18,754 nucleotides of DNA from NCBI GenBank assembly GCA_964344335.1, contig CAYFMW010000026.1:1-18754 (forward strand). Reading direction: 5' to 3'. Below are positions 12,805 to 18,754 of the stretch, piece after piece. The notes under the pieces are model-generated. The model searched no databases. It was not told the DNA's origin and saw nothing but the letters and a program-made list of their open reading frames with translations. Origin of the DNA: RUG11894 sp964344335 (lineage in GTDB: Bacteria > Bacillota > Clostridia > Peptostreptococcales > Anaerovoracaceae). Every line of letters begins with the position of its first letter. The first letter of the stretch is position 1. A program made the position numbers and the translations under genes.

Positions 12805-15606
12805 TTAATTGATTGTGTAATAATCCTTAATCTTTAGCGTGTCTCCAACCTTGACAAGCTGATATATCAAATTTTCGTCGGACTTCGTGGTTACGCCTTC
12901 CGAAGTTACGGAGATTTTCTCTCCTGCGAAAACATAGTAGAAATCTCCGTTTACACGGATTTCGCCTATGGAGAGTTTTTCGAATTTCTCCTCGATGAGC
13001 CCCACCTTGTCGAAGTTGACGGCGCTCCTGTAGGCCGAACCGTCAGCCTTTAAATAGTCCAGGCATTCTCTCCCGTTTGAATGCACATAATCTATCCAAC
13101 TGCTGTTGTATGCTATGAGGGTAGCAAAGACCTTCTCTTTTTCCTCGTTATTATCCAGCAAGGCGGATCCCGCAAGACCCTCCACTTTGTAATCCTTTTG
13201 GCTGTCGTAGCCCAAGGCGAGGTCTTCGACGACCTTCTCTATGTTCTTGTTGTATTTTTCCACTATGGCGACAAGATTGAAACTCGTCTCCGCAGGACCT
13301 TTATTTTCGCTTTCCGGCGCCGGTTCCTTAAGTTCTTCGGAATCGTTCTTTACGAATATTCCTTTTATGGCATCCAAACCCTTGCTGAAGAATTTGACAA
13401 CTTTCTGCTCCGCATCCGTCATGACAATCGAAGCCTGCGATTCGGGCACAAAATAGCGAAGTCCGATAGTGACCCCCTCCGCCACGGCCAATACCAACAC
13501 CACAGCGATAATGAAGCTTAGGAAAGTGTGAGATTTTCCTCTGGCTGTCCGTTCTTCGTCAGCGGTATCCAGGATGCGACTCATCGCGGCGGCCTTGCCG
13601 CCGTTATCCGGGCTATCGCCTTCGAGTGCAAAATATTCGTCTATGGGTATTGTATCGTCTTCGCGCTCCTCGAAATCTTCTTCACCGATAAGCTCTTTGA
13701 ATCCCTCGTCTTCGTAGAGCTCTTCGTCCGCAAAAGCATCCCGAAGCTTTTGCAGACCAGCTGCGACAGTGCTGCCGGCGGATGCGTCGTCGCTTTCTTC
13801 GGGCATTCTCGGGATGCCGAGCTCGTCGTCCTGCTGAATTTCGTCGATGTCGGCCTGCGGGTCTTTAGTTTGCGCAGCGCCGAGGCCCGCTTCGGATAGC
13901 TCGACCTCGGGTTGCGAGGGGGCTTCACCTGCCTTATCTTCGAGGATTACGCTTTCATCATCTTCTGACGGCTCCGCTATATCTTCCTTTTCAACTAATG
14001 GTACTGCTTTGCTCTGTATCTCTTCCATCTCCGCGAATGTAAGCTCGCGGGTCTTTTCCAAATCCTTCGGCGCTTTTACCGCTGTACCTGTCTGCGCCGG
14101 GGCTTGCCTGATCTGAGATTTAAATGAGTAGTCCTCCCCGCTGAGGCTGGCAAAGTATGCCTCTCTGGCCTTGGCCATGGCCTCGAGTTTCCTCTTGTGC
14201 TCGCCGGATACTCCTGCGCGCTCCCCGCCTGCCGCATCCTGCCCGGGCGCCCTCAGTTCCATAGTCGCCTCTTCGGGCTCGAAGCCTCTGCGGGTTTTCT
14301 CAAAGGCTTCCCTGGCTACGAATTTATTCGCTTCTCTCAATCTGTTCTTGTTGAGCGCGAGCGTTGCTTCAGTCTCGATATCTTTGGTTCCGGACAGCAG
14401 CATCTTCTCGAATTCAGAGAGCATATCGCCGTCCGAATCGATTACGGGATCGTTGAAGAACGACTGCGCGGGGGTATCGAAAATCTCGTCGTCTTCGCCC
14501 CTGCTCTTGCGCAGACGCTCGTATTCCTCGTTCAGCAGCTGCTGGAACTCTTCGTTCTTTTTATGGAATGTAAAGAATTTTTCAGGGAAATGTCCGTCCT
14601 CGTCCGGCTGCAGACCATCGAATTCTTCCTCCGCAAAGTCGAATGGATCCTGCGGGCCTTCCTTGGCTCTTGCGACGATCTTTTCCTTGAGCATTCTGGC
14701 GTAATGCTCGGGCTCACTTCCCTCGAATACATCCGCTGCTCTGTGTCTCGGAGCCAAGTCTTCGAGATCTCTGCGCGCTAAAAACTCCTCGCGCATTTGC
14801 GGCTGATGCTCCACGCCATACTTTTCAGAATGCTCTTCGCGCCTCTTAGCGGGGCCCTCCGCGCGTCTTTGCACGAAATCCTCTCTGCGCGCATCATCGA
14901 AAGTCGAGCGTTCTTCGTTTTCATTCGCAGGCTGAACCTCCCTGTATCCGGGAGGAGTTGTGGTTATATATATCTGTTGAGCAGGCTGGGCTAAATAGAC
15001 CGGCTGGCCGCTTCCCTGAGTCGGAATCGTCCAGGCAACCTGCATTTGGTCCGGATATTGGGGAATAAATACCGGCTGAGTGAAAACCGGAGCGGCCTGC
15101 CTTGGCGGCTCTGCTTGAGGCTGAACCTGCCGAAAGACTTCTGATTGTTGAGGCTCGCTCTTAGGCGGATCCTGCACGGGCGCTTCTTTTCGAGTTGTTT
15201 CATCTCCCAAAAAATCCCAGCTCGGCTGCGGCTTCATCTCGGACATGCGCCATGCGCCCTGTGTCGGTTCACTGCGTCTCTGCTCGCGAGGCTGCCTGCT
15301 TGTACAATAATCGGGAGTTGGCGGCTCGGGAAGCTCCGATTCTATCGGAATATCGTCCGAAGCTGTGGTGATAAAGCCCTCCGTCCCGTCCTTCTTCATG
15401 ACCGTTATAGGCTCTCTTGAGGATTTATCCATATCCGGCCAACTCATCTCTATATCCTTGGGCCTCTTAGGTTTTTGGAAATCGTAAGTGTTCCAGGACA
15501 TCGCTTCGTCCGCCCGGCTCCGCAGTTCTTCTTTGGTTTTGCTCCCGCACATCGGGCAGTAAGCGCGATCCGAGTTAAATTCGTGCCCGCAAACTTTACA
15601 CTTCAT
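12805..15606 (-). CDS. Zinc-ribbon, long disordered region, single-TM protein of unknown function
   Basis: 933 residues; no full-length family recognised. In order: an N-terminal zinc ribbon (C3-x2-C6 and C17-x2-C20); about 670 residues of low-complexity sequence, first Pro/Gln-rich (about 90-230), then Arg/Glu-rich, then strongly acidic; one membrane segment at about 694-717 (FLSFIIAVVLVLAVAEGVTI); and an extracellular tail of about 210 residues. The tail ends in a folded-looking part (NLVAIVEKYNKNIEKVV to DTLKIKDYYTIN). Several islands look ordered within the disordered part, such as LSEFEKMLLSGTKDIETEA and DDTIPIDEYFALEG. Layout resembles TcaA-like zinc-ribbon membrane proteins, but the long linker is unusual. 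Start: ATG at 15606 with GGAGGG 6 bases upstream and a good promoter. Likely co-transcribed with the UPF0182 gene. Confidence 0.9.
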   Translation of the reverse strand: MKCKVCGHEFNSDRAYCPMCGSKTKEELRSRADEAMSWNTYDFQKPKRPKDIEMSWPDMDKSSREPITVMKKDGTEGFITTASDDIPIESELPEPPTPDYCTSRQPREQRRSEPTQGAWRMSEMKPQPSWDFLGDETTRKEAPVQDPPKSEPQQSEVFRQVQPQAEPPRQAAPVFTQPVFIPQYPDQMQVAWTIPTQGSGQPVYLAQPAQQIYITTTPPGYREVQPANENEERSTFDDARREDFVQRRAEGPAKRREEHSEKYGVEHQPQMREEFLARRDLEDLAPRHRAADVFEGSEPEHYARMLKEKIVARAKEGPQDPFDFAEEEFDGLQPDEDGHFPEKFFTFHKKNEEFQQLLNEEYERLRKSRGEDDEIFDTPAQSFFNDPVIDSDGDMLSEFEKMLLSGTKDIETEATLALNKNRLREANKFVAREAFEKTRRGFEPEEATMELRAPGQDAAGGERAGVSGEHKRKLEAMAKAREAYFASLSGEDYSFKSQIRQAPAQTGTAVKAPKDLEKTRELTFAEMEEIQSKAVPLVEKEDIAEPSEDDESVILEDKAGEAPSQPEVELSEAGLGAAQTKDPQADIDEIQQDDELGIPRMPEESDDASAGSTVAAGLQKLRDAFADEELYEDEGFKELIGEEDFEEREDDTIPIDEYFALEGDSPDNGGKAAAMSRILDTADEERTARGKSHTFLSFIIAVVLVLAVAEGVTIGLRYFVPESQASIVMTDAEQKVVKFFSKGLDAIKGIFVKNDSEELKEPAPESENKGPAETSFNLVAIVEKYNKNIEKVVEDLALGYDSQKDYKVEGLAGSALLDNNEEKEKVFATLIAYNSSWIDYVHSNGRECLDYLKADGSAYRSAVNFDKVGLIEEKFEKLSIGEIRVNGDFYYVFAGEKISVTSEGVTTKSDENLIYQLVKVGDTLKIKDYYTIN

Positions 15607-15644
15607 AAAATTCCCTCCACAAGCATGAGAATATAATCCATAAT

Positions 15645-15673
15645 ATTATATTACAGAATATTATAAGTGGCAA
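15645..15673 (-). promoter_or_regulatory. Sigma-A-type promoter of the zinc-ribbon/UPF0182 operon
   Basis: Minus strand: -35 TTGCCA (15668-15673), a 17-base spacer, and a perfect -10 TATAAT (15645-15650). The predicted start near 15638 gives a leader of about 30 bases. An inverted repeat AACTTTGGG/CCCGAAGTT (15701-15734, one wobble) lies 28 bases upstream of the -35 and could be a regulator site. Confidence 0.7.
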
Positions 15674-15893
15674 TTATTTACTGAATTTGATATAAAGTTG
15701 AACTTTGGGTGCTTTTAAAGTTTAGCCCGAAGTTACGGGGAAAAATTGAATTTTAAAAAGTGCCAAAAACCGAAATAGTGTTTTTTGGTATCACAATAAC
15801 ATATATAGTCAAATAACGACATAAATAATTTAGACTCAACATAAAAAAGTAAATTAATTTAGAAAACACTGTTATATAAATTTCAGTATTAGA

Positions 15894-16154
15894 CTATTTA
15901 ATTTGGGGACAGTCATTCCTTTGAAATGATATAATATTACAAAATGGTTTTATAAAAAATGAAGATACTGAGAAAAAGGGAAAATTTAAACCAAAAAATA
16001 AATTTGAGAATGCAGTACTGTTCTTGATTTCCTCAATATGCTTTACAGTATTTTCCTTGTTTTTTTCGTCATATTTTTTAAGATATTTTCTTAATTCTTC
16101 TAGCTTGAGTGAGTATAAATATTTCTCAAAAATTGCTCTGTTTGACAACCGCAT
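15894..16154 (-). CDS. Small orphan protein, possibly truncated
   Basis: 86 residues from the ATG at 16154, chosen because AAAAAGGAG lies 8 bases upstream; an in-frame GTG at 16163 touches that site. Residues 8-48 look like a charged helix (EKYLYSLKLEELRKYLKK), and 49-75 are hydrophobic and aromatic (FSNLFFGLNFPFFSVSSFFI). The last residues, NDCPQIK, are encoded by the GGGGACAGTCATT motif, which suggests that a repeat end cut an older reading frame. I do not recognise a family. A promoter-like pair lies about 70 bases upstream. It may be a real small gene, a truncated remnant or a chance ORF in AT-rich DNA. Confidence 0.4.
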   Translation of the reverse strand: MRLSNRAIFEKYLYSLKLEELRKYLKKYDEKNKENTVKHIEEIKNSTAFSNLFFGLNFPFFSVSSFFIKPFCNIISFQRNDCPQIK

Positions 16155-16226
16155 AACTAACACTCCTTTTTCTTGTCATTACAAGTAAAAGTATAAATTA
16201 TTGTCCAACAATTTCCTGTAACTGTT

Positions 16227-16255
16227 ATATTAAAAAGAATACTTTAAAATGACAA
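16227..16255 (-). promoter_or_regulatory. Candidate promoter of the small orphan ORF
   Basis: Minus strand: TTGTCA (16250-16255), a 17-base spacer, TAATAT (16227-16232). The leader of about 65 bases contains a CTTGT-AATG-ACAAG hairpin (16172-16185). Such matches are common by chance in AT-rich DNA. Confidence 0.35.
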
Positions 16256-16334
16256 AAATTAAAGATTGTTGCGAAATGGCGGTCTAAAACCCCAAGCACC
16301 ATATTTTCAACTTTATAGTGAATTTGATGAATTT

Positions 16335-16384
16335 AAAACCCGGAGACTGCATCCGGGCGAAAATCGCCCGCAGCGAATCCGGGT
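16335..16384 (-). terminator. Terminator of nifS-nifU-iscR
   Basis: Minus strand: an outer stem ACCCGGA/TCCGGGT encloses CTGC/GCAG and an inner GGGCGA/TCGCCC hairpin, then TTTTAAA follows. It lies just past the iscR stop. Confidence 0.75.
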
Positions 16385-16392
16385 TATTGTTT

Positions 16393-16803
16393 CTAAGTTC
16401 TGTGGTCCGTCAGCTGGTCTAAAGTTACGCTAAGGAGATAGTTGTTTATGAGGACATTGAGTTTATCCCATACGGGGAGGGTCCTGCACTCCATGGCCCT
16501 CTCGCAAGGCTCGGCACCCTCGTCGAGGCAGGCGACCGGCGCTAGGCTTCCCTCAGTCTGAGCGAGTATCTCGGCCACGCTGTATTCGTCGGGACTGCGA
16601 TTGAGCCTGTAACCCCCTCCCTTACCGTGGATGGCATCGACCAGGCCGGCTTTGGAAAGCCTCGCCATGATACCCTCCAGATACTTCTGCGAAAAACCCT
16701 GCCGCATGGCTATCTCCTTGAGGGGGATGTACTTGCCGTTCGTGCCGTTTTCCATCAGATCCAGCATTACGCGCAGAGCATATCTTCCTCTGGTCGAAAT
16801 CAT
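16393..16803 (-). CDS. iscR: Rrf2-family Fe-S-sensing repressor (IscR-like)
   Basis: 136-residue winged-helix regulator. Seen: MISTRGRYALRVMLDL (first helix), IAMRQGFSQKYLEGIMARLSKAGLV (recognition helix region, 31-55), GKGGGYRLNRSP (wing, 61-71), and C92-x7-C100-x5-C106, matching the three-cysteine [2Fe-2S] site of IscR, though the first spacing is longer than the x5 of E. coli. By family knowledge it represses Fe-S assembly genes when its cluster is loaded. It is the last gene of the operon, one base after the nifU stop (TAA-T-ATG); its ribosome binding site GGAGGAGG is made of the last nifU codons, so translation is probably coupled. Confidence 0.93.
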   Translation of the reverse strand: MISTRGRYALRVMLDLMENGTNGKYIPLKEIAMRQGFSQKYLEGIMARLSKAGLVDAIHGKGGGYRLNRSPDEYSVAEILAQTEGSLAPVACLDEGAEPCERAMECRTLPVWDKLNVLINNYLLSVTLDQLTDHRT

Positions 16804-16804
16804 A

Positions 16805-17233
16805 TTAATGATCCTCCTCCACGGCAGGCTTGTAGTCCAGTATCTTCTGAGGAATCGGAAGGCCCTCTTTCCTGTAATAATCCTCGAGCGCAGCTTTTAT
16901 TGCTTCCTCCGCTAAAACGCTGCAGTGCACCTTGCGCAGCGGAAGCCCTTCCAGGGCTTCGACTACAGCCTTGTTGCTGAGTTCCAGCGCCTCCTCTACC
17001 GGCTTCCCCTTTATAAGCTCAGTTGCCATGGAGCTCGAGGCTATGGCGCTGCCGCAGCCGAAGGTCTCAAAGCCCACATCCTTGACTATGCCGTCCTCTA
17101 TCTTAAGATATACCTTCATTATATCTCCACATACCGCATTGCCGGATTCGCCTACGCCGTTGGCATCCTCGAGCGCCCCGACATTACGGGGATTGCGGAA
17201 ATGATCCATTACCTTTTCGTTATAAAGTGCCAT
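16805..17233 (-). CDS. nifU: Fe-S cluster assembly scaffold NifU/IscU
   Basis: 142-residue scaffold on which [2Fe-2S] and [4Fe-4S] clusters are built before transfer to target proteins. The three cluster cysteines are present: C35 with D37 in NAVCGD, C60 in FGCGSAIASSS, and C104 in LRKVHCSVLAEEAIK. The LPPVK chaperone motif of IscU is LPLRK here, common in NifU-type scaffolds outside proteobacteria. It has only the N-terminal IscU-like domain; the ferredoxin-like and C-terminal NifU domains are absent. AGGAGG lies 8 bases before the ATG, formed with the nifS stop codon (TAGGAGG). It receives sulfur from the NifS encoded just upstream. Confidence 0.97.
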   Translation of the reverse strand: MALYNEKVMDHFRNPRNVGALEDANGVGESGNAVCGDIMKVYLKIEDGIVKDVGFETFGCGSAIASSSMATELIKGKPVEEALELSNKAVVEALEGLPLRKVHCSVLAEEAIKAALEDYYRKEGLPIPQKILDYKPAVEEDH

Positions 17234-17245
17234 TATTTAATCCTC

Positions 17246-18436
17246 CTATTTGAGTATAAACTCCCTCTTTCCTTCCTGAAGATCGCGCCACACGGGGGAA
17301 ATACTCCTCAGGTACGCAACCACCTCGTCGACGGCTTTTATCATATAATCTACCTGCTCCCGCGTAATGTCTTCGGCTATGCTCAACCTCAGCGAACCGT
17401 GCGCGATCTCCACGGGCCTTCCCAGCGCGAGCAGCACATGGCTCGCATGAAGAGAGCCGGATGTGCAGGCCGAGCCCGAGGATGCACTTATCCCCTTATC
17501 GTCGAGCAGCAAAAGCAAGCTCTCGCCCTCTATCGCCTCAAAGCAGAAACTGACATTTCCCGGGAGGCGATTCTTGCGGTCGCCGTTTAATATCGAATGC
17601 GGTATGCGCTCGAGCCCCTCGATTAGCCTATCCCTAAGCGGCGTAATGTGAGCCGCAGTCTCTTCGATCCTGTCGCAGGCCTCCTGCATTGCGGCGGCCA
17701 GCCCCATTATTCCGGGGACATTCTCCGTTCCGCCTCGTTTTCCGCCTTCCTGAGCTCCGCCCTCGATTAGATTTAAGAGCGGAATTCCCTTCCTGCAGTA
17801 CAGCGCGCCCACGCCCTTGGGGCCGTGGAATTTATGAGCCGACAGCGAAAGCATGTCTATATTTTCGTCCTTTACATTTATAGGCACATGACCCACCGCC
17901 TGCACGGCGTCCGTGTGGAAGGTGACGCCCTTTTCTCGGCAGATTCTTCCGATCTCCGCTATCGGCTGAATGGTGCCGATCTCGTTATTCGCATACATTA
18001 TCGTGACGAGGCAGGTATCGGGGCGAATAGCCTCTTCGACCTGCCGGGGGCTCACGACTCCGGAACCGCTGACATCCAGAAGGGTTATCTCGAAGCCTTC
18101 TTTTTCCAGCTTCTTTAAGGCATGAAGCACCGCATGGTGCTCGAAGGCCGTGGAAATGATATGCTTCTTCCCCTTCCTCGCGCCGAAGTGCGCCGCTGAG
18201 AGTATAGCCTGATTGTCGGCTTCACTGCCGCCCGAAGTAAAGATGATTTCCCCCGGGCTGCATCCGAGGCATTCGGCGACTATCCCCCTGGCACTCTCCA
18301 GAGCATCCTTGGCCTCCTGGCCGATGCTGTAAAGGCTCGAAGGGTTTCCATATATCTCTTCCATGTATGGAATCATCGCTTCGATTGCGCGTTTGCTCAT
18401 GCGCGTCGTAGCCGCATTATCTGCGTAAATTTTCAT
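17246..18436 (-). CDS. nifS: Cysteine desulfurase (NifS/IscS)
   Basis: PLP enzyme that takes sulfur from cysteine for Fe-S clusters and tRNA thiolation. 396 residues. Seen: MKIYADNAATTRM at the start, EHHAV near 99 (cofactor-stacking histidine), TDAVQAVGH, PLP lysine K202 in SAHKFHGPKGVG, RGGTENVP, and active-site C324 in SSGSACTSGS. The short loop around C324 and overall pattern fit the NifS/IscS group rather than the SufS group. First gene of nifS-nifU-iscR; 12 bases separate it from nifU. Start: ATG at 18436, with AGAGAGG about 10 bases upstream and a consensus-like promoter. Confidence 0.97.
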   Translation of the reverse strand: MKIYADNAATTRMSKRAIEAMIPYMEEIYGNPSSLYSIGQEAKDALESARGIVAECLGCSPGEIIFTSGGSEADNQAILSAAHFGARKGKKHIISTAFEHHAVLHALKKLEKEGFEITLLDVSGSGVVSPRQVEEAIRPDTCLVTIMYANNEIGTIQPIAEIGRICREKGVTFHTDAVQAVGHVPINVKDENIDMLSLSAHKFHGPKGVGALYCRKGIPLLNLIEGGAQEGGKRGGTENVPGIMGLAAAMQEACDRIEETAAHITPLRDRLIEGLERIPHSILNGDRKNRLPGNVSFCFEAIEGESLLLLLDDKGISASSGSACTSGSLHASHVLLALGRPVEIAHGSLRLSIAEDITREQVDYMIKAVDEVVAYLRSISPVWRDLQEGKREFILK

Positions 18437-18479
18437 ATTTATTGAACCTCTCTATAATGCTTTAATTTTCACCATGGAG

Positions 18480-18508
18480 AGTATAAGGGCTTTTACACAC
18501 CTTGTCAA
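18480..18508 (-). promoter_or_regulatory. Sigma-A-type promoter of nifS-nifU-iscR
   Basis: Minus strand: perfect -35 TTGACA (18503-18508), a 17-base spacer, and -10 TATACT (18480-18485). Predicted start near 18473. Two partly symmetric sequences flank it: ACCT-ATTGACA-AGGT over the -35, and TCTCCATGGTGA (centre CCATGG) at the start site. Either could be an IscR operator, but no known IscR consensus was seen. Confidence 0.8.
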
Positions 18509-18551
18509 TAGGTTAATCGGGGAAATTCTATGATTTTTTCAAGCAATCCGC

Positions 18552-18580
18552 TTGACAAGTAAAATACCCGATGTTAAGAT
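18552..18580 (+). promoter_or_regulatory. Promoter of tRNA-Lys
   Basis: Perfect -35 TTGACA (18552-18557), a 17-base spacer, -10 TAAGAT (18575-18580). It is divergent from the nifS promoter, with 43 bases between the two -35 elements. The tRNA begins about 22 bases after the predicted start. Confidence 0.75.
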
Positions 18581-18608
18581 TTACCTTGCGTTTGAGTAAA
18601 GCGTATTC

Positions 18609-18684
18609 GTGCCATTAGCTCAGCTGGTAGAGCACCTGACTCTTAATCAGGGTGTCCAGGGTTCGATCCCCTGATGGCGCACCA
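18609..18684 (+). tRNA. tRNA-Lys (anticodon CTT)
   Basis: Full cloverleaf: acceptor GTGCCAT/ATGGCGC (one G-T), D arm GCTC-AGCTGGTA-GAGC, anticodon stem CCTGA/TCAGG with loop CTCTTAA (anticodon CTT at positions 34-36), variable loop GTGTC, T arm CAGGG-TTCGATC-CCCTG, discriminator A and an encoded CCA. It reads AAG lysine codons. It is the only plus-strand gene in the window. Confidence 0.97.
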
Positions 18685-18703
18685 GAGAGGCATCGCACTA
18701 AAA

Positions 18704-18750
18704 GAAGCGTTCACTTAGGGATTGAAAGAAAAACTTAAATGAACAGCTTC
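18704..18750 (+). repeat. Imperfect inverted repeat downstream of tRNA-Lys
   Basis: GAAGC and GCTTC form the outer arms, and TTCACTTAGG with CTTAAATGAA the inner arms (one mismatch, one wobble), around an A-rich loop of about 14 bases. It lies 20 bases after the tRNA and may take part in 3' processing or termination. The window ends before any T-run could be seen. Confidence 0.35.
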
Positions 18751-18754
18751 AAGC

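Larger units (their letters stand above)
15674..16337. other. AT-rich accessory stretch
   Basis: About 660 bases, clearly AT-richer than the genes on either side. It contains one small ORF (15894-16154, described separately) and two inverted repeats: AACTTTGGG/CCCGAAGTT at 15701-15734 and CCAAAAAC/GTTTTTTGG at 15763-15788. The second could act as a weak terminator for the small ORF, since CACTTTTTAAAA follows on the minus strand. The motif TTTGGGGACAGTCATT lies at 15902-15917. No second end, target-site duplication or transposase was found. Confidence 0.5.

Noticed and set aside
14171..14781. Two long plus-strand frames opposite the zinc-ribbon protein, rich in Ser/Leu/Phe
   Set aside because: They are the complement of Glu/Lys/Arg-rich codons in the disordered linker; the minus-strand gene has promoter, ribosome binding site and domains.
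15763..15788. AT-rich inverted repeat CCAAAAAC/GTTTTTTGG considered as an insertion-sequence end
   Set aside because: No transposase, no matching partner end and no target duplication; it is more likely a weak terminator or chance.

Overview
The window looks like chromosomal DNA of a Gram-positive anaerobe of the Clostridia (Bacillota). The signs are a T-box leader on thrS, strong GGAGG ribosome binding sites, the rpsF-ssb-rpsR operon, a zinc-type S18, a NifS/NifU/Rrf2 iron-sulfur operon and a UPF0182 membrane protein. The 100-N run shows this is a draft or metagenomic scaffold. Every protein gene lies on the minus strand; only a tRNA-Lys is on the plus strand. A closer taxon cannot be named from the sequence alone.

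Layout in plus coordinates; transcription runs right to left. (1) 1-2255: thrS without a TGS domain, behind a promoter and a complete threonine T-box attenuator. (2) 2470-3955: folD and a stand-alone LUD-domain gene; FolD lacks the family's catalytic lysine. (3) 4028-5148: rpsF-ssb-rpsR with its own promoter, terminator and a leader with two competing hairpins. (4) 5169-7714: an AT-richer two-gene cassette, an MBOAT O-acyltransferase plus an SGNH-type partner with an N-terminal membrane anchor, probably O-acylating an extracellular polymer. It ends at an assembly gap (7743-7842) whose two sides carry the same 10 bases. (5) 7855-9641: surE and a sirtuin, each with an inverted repeat in its upstream region. 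(6) 9845-15673: a probable two-gene operon, a 933-residue zinc-ribbon/disordered/single-TM protein followed by a UPF0182 membrane protein. Neither has a known role. (7) 15674-16337: an AT-rich stretch with one small orphan ORF that ends in a GGGGACAGTCATT element. (8) 16338-18508: nifS-nifU-iscR with promoter and terminator; the regulator is last. (9) 18552-18684: tRNA-Lys(CUU), divergent from nifS.

Most of the window is housekeeping: translation, one-carbon metabolism, Fe-S assembly. The best candidates for undescribed biology are the zinc-ribbon/UPF0182 envelope pair, the FolD variant, the MBOAT/SGNH cassette and the rpsF leader. No CRISPR array, phage module, toxin-antitoxin pair or intact insertion sequence was seen.
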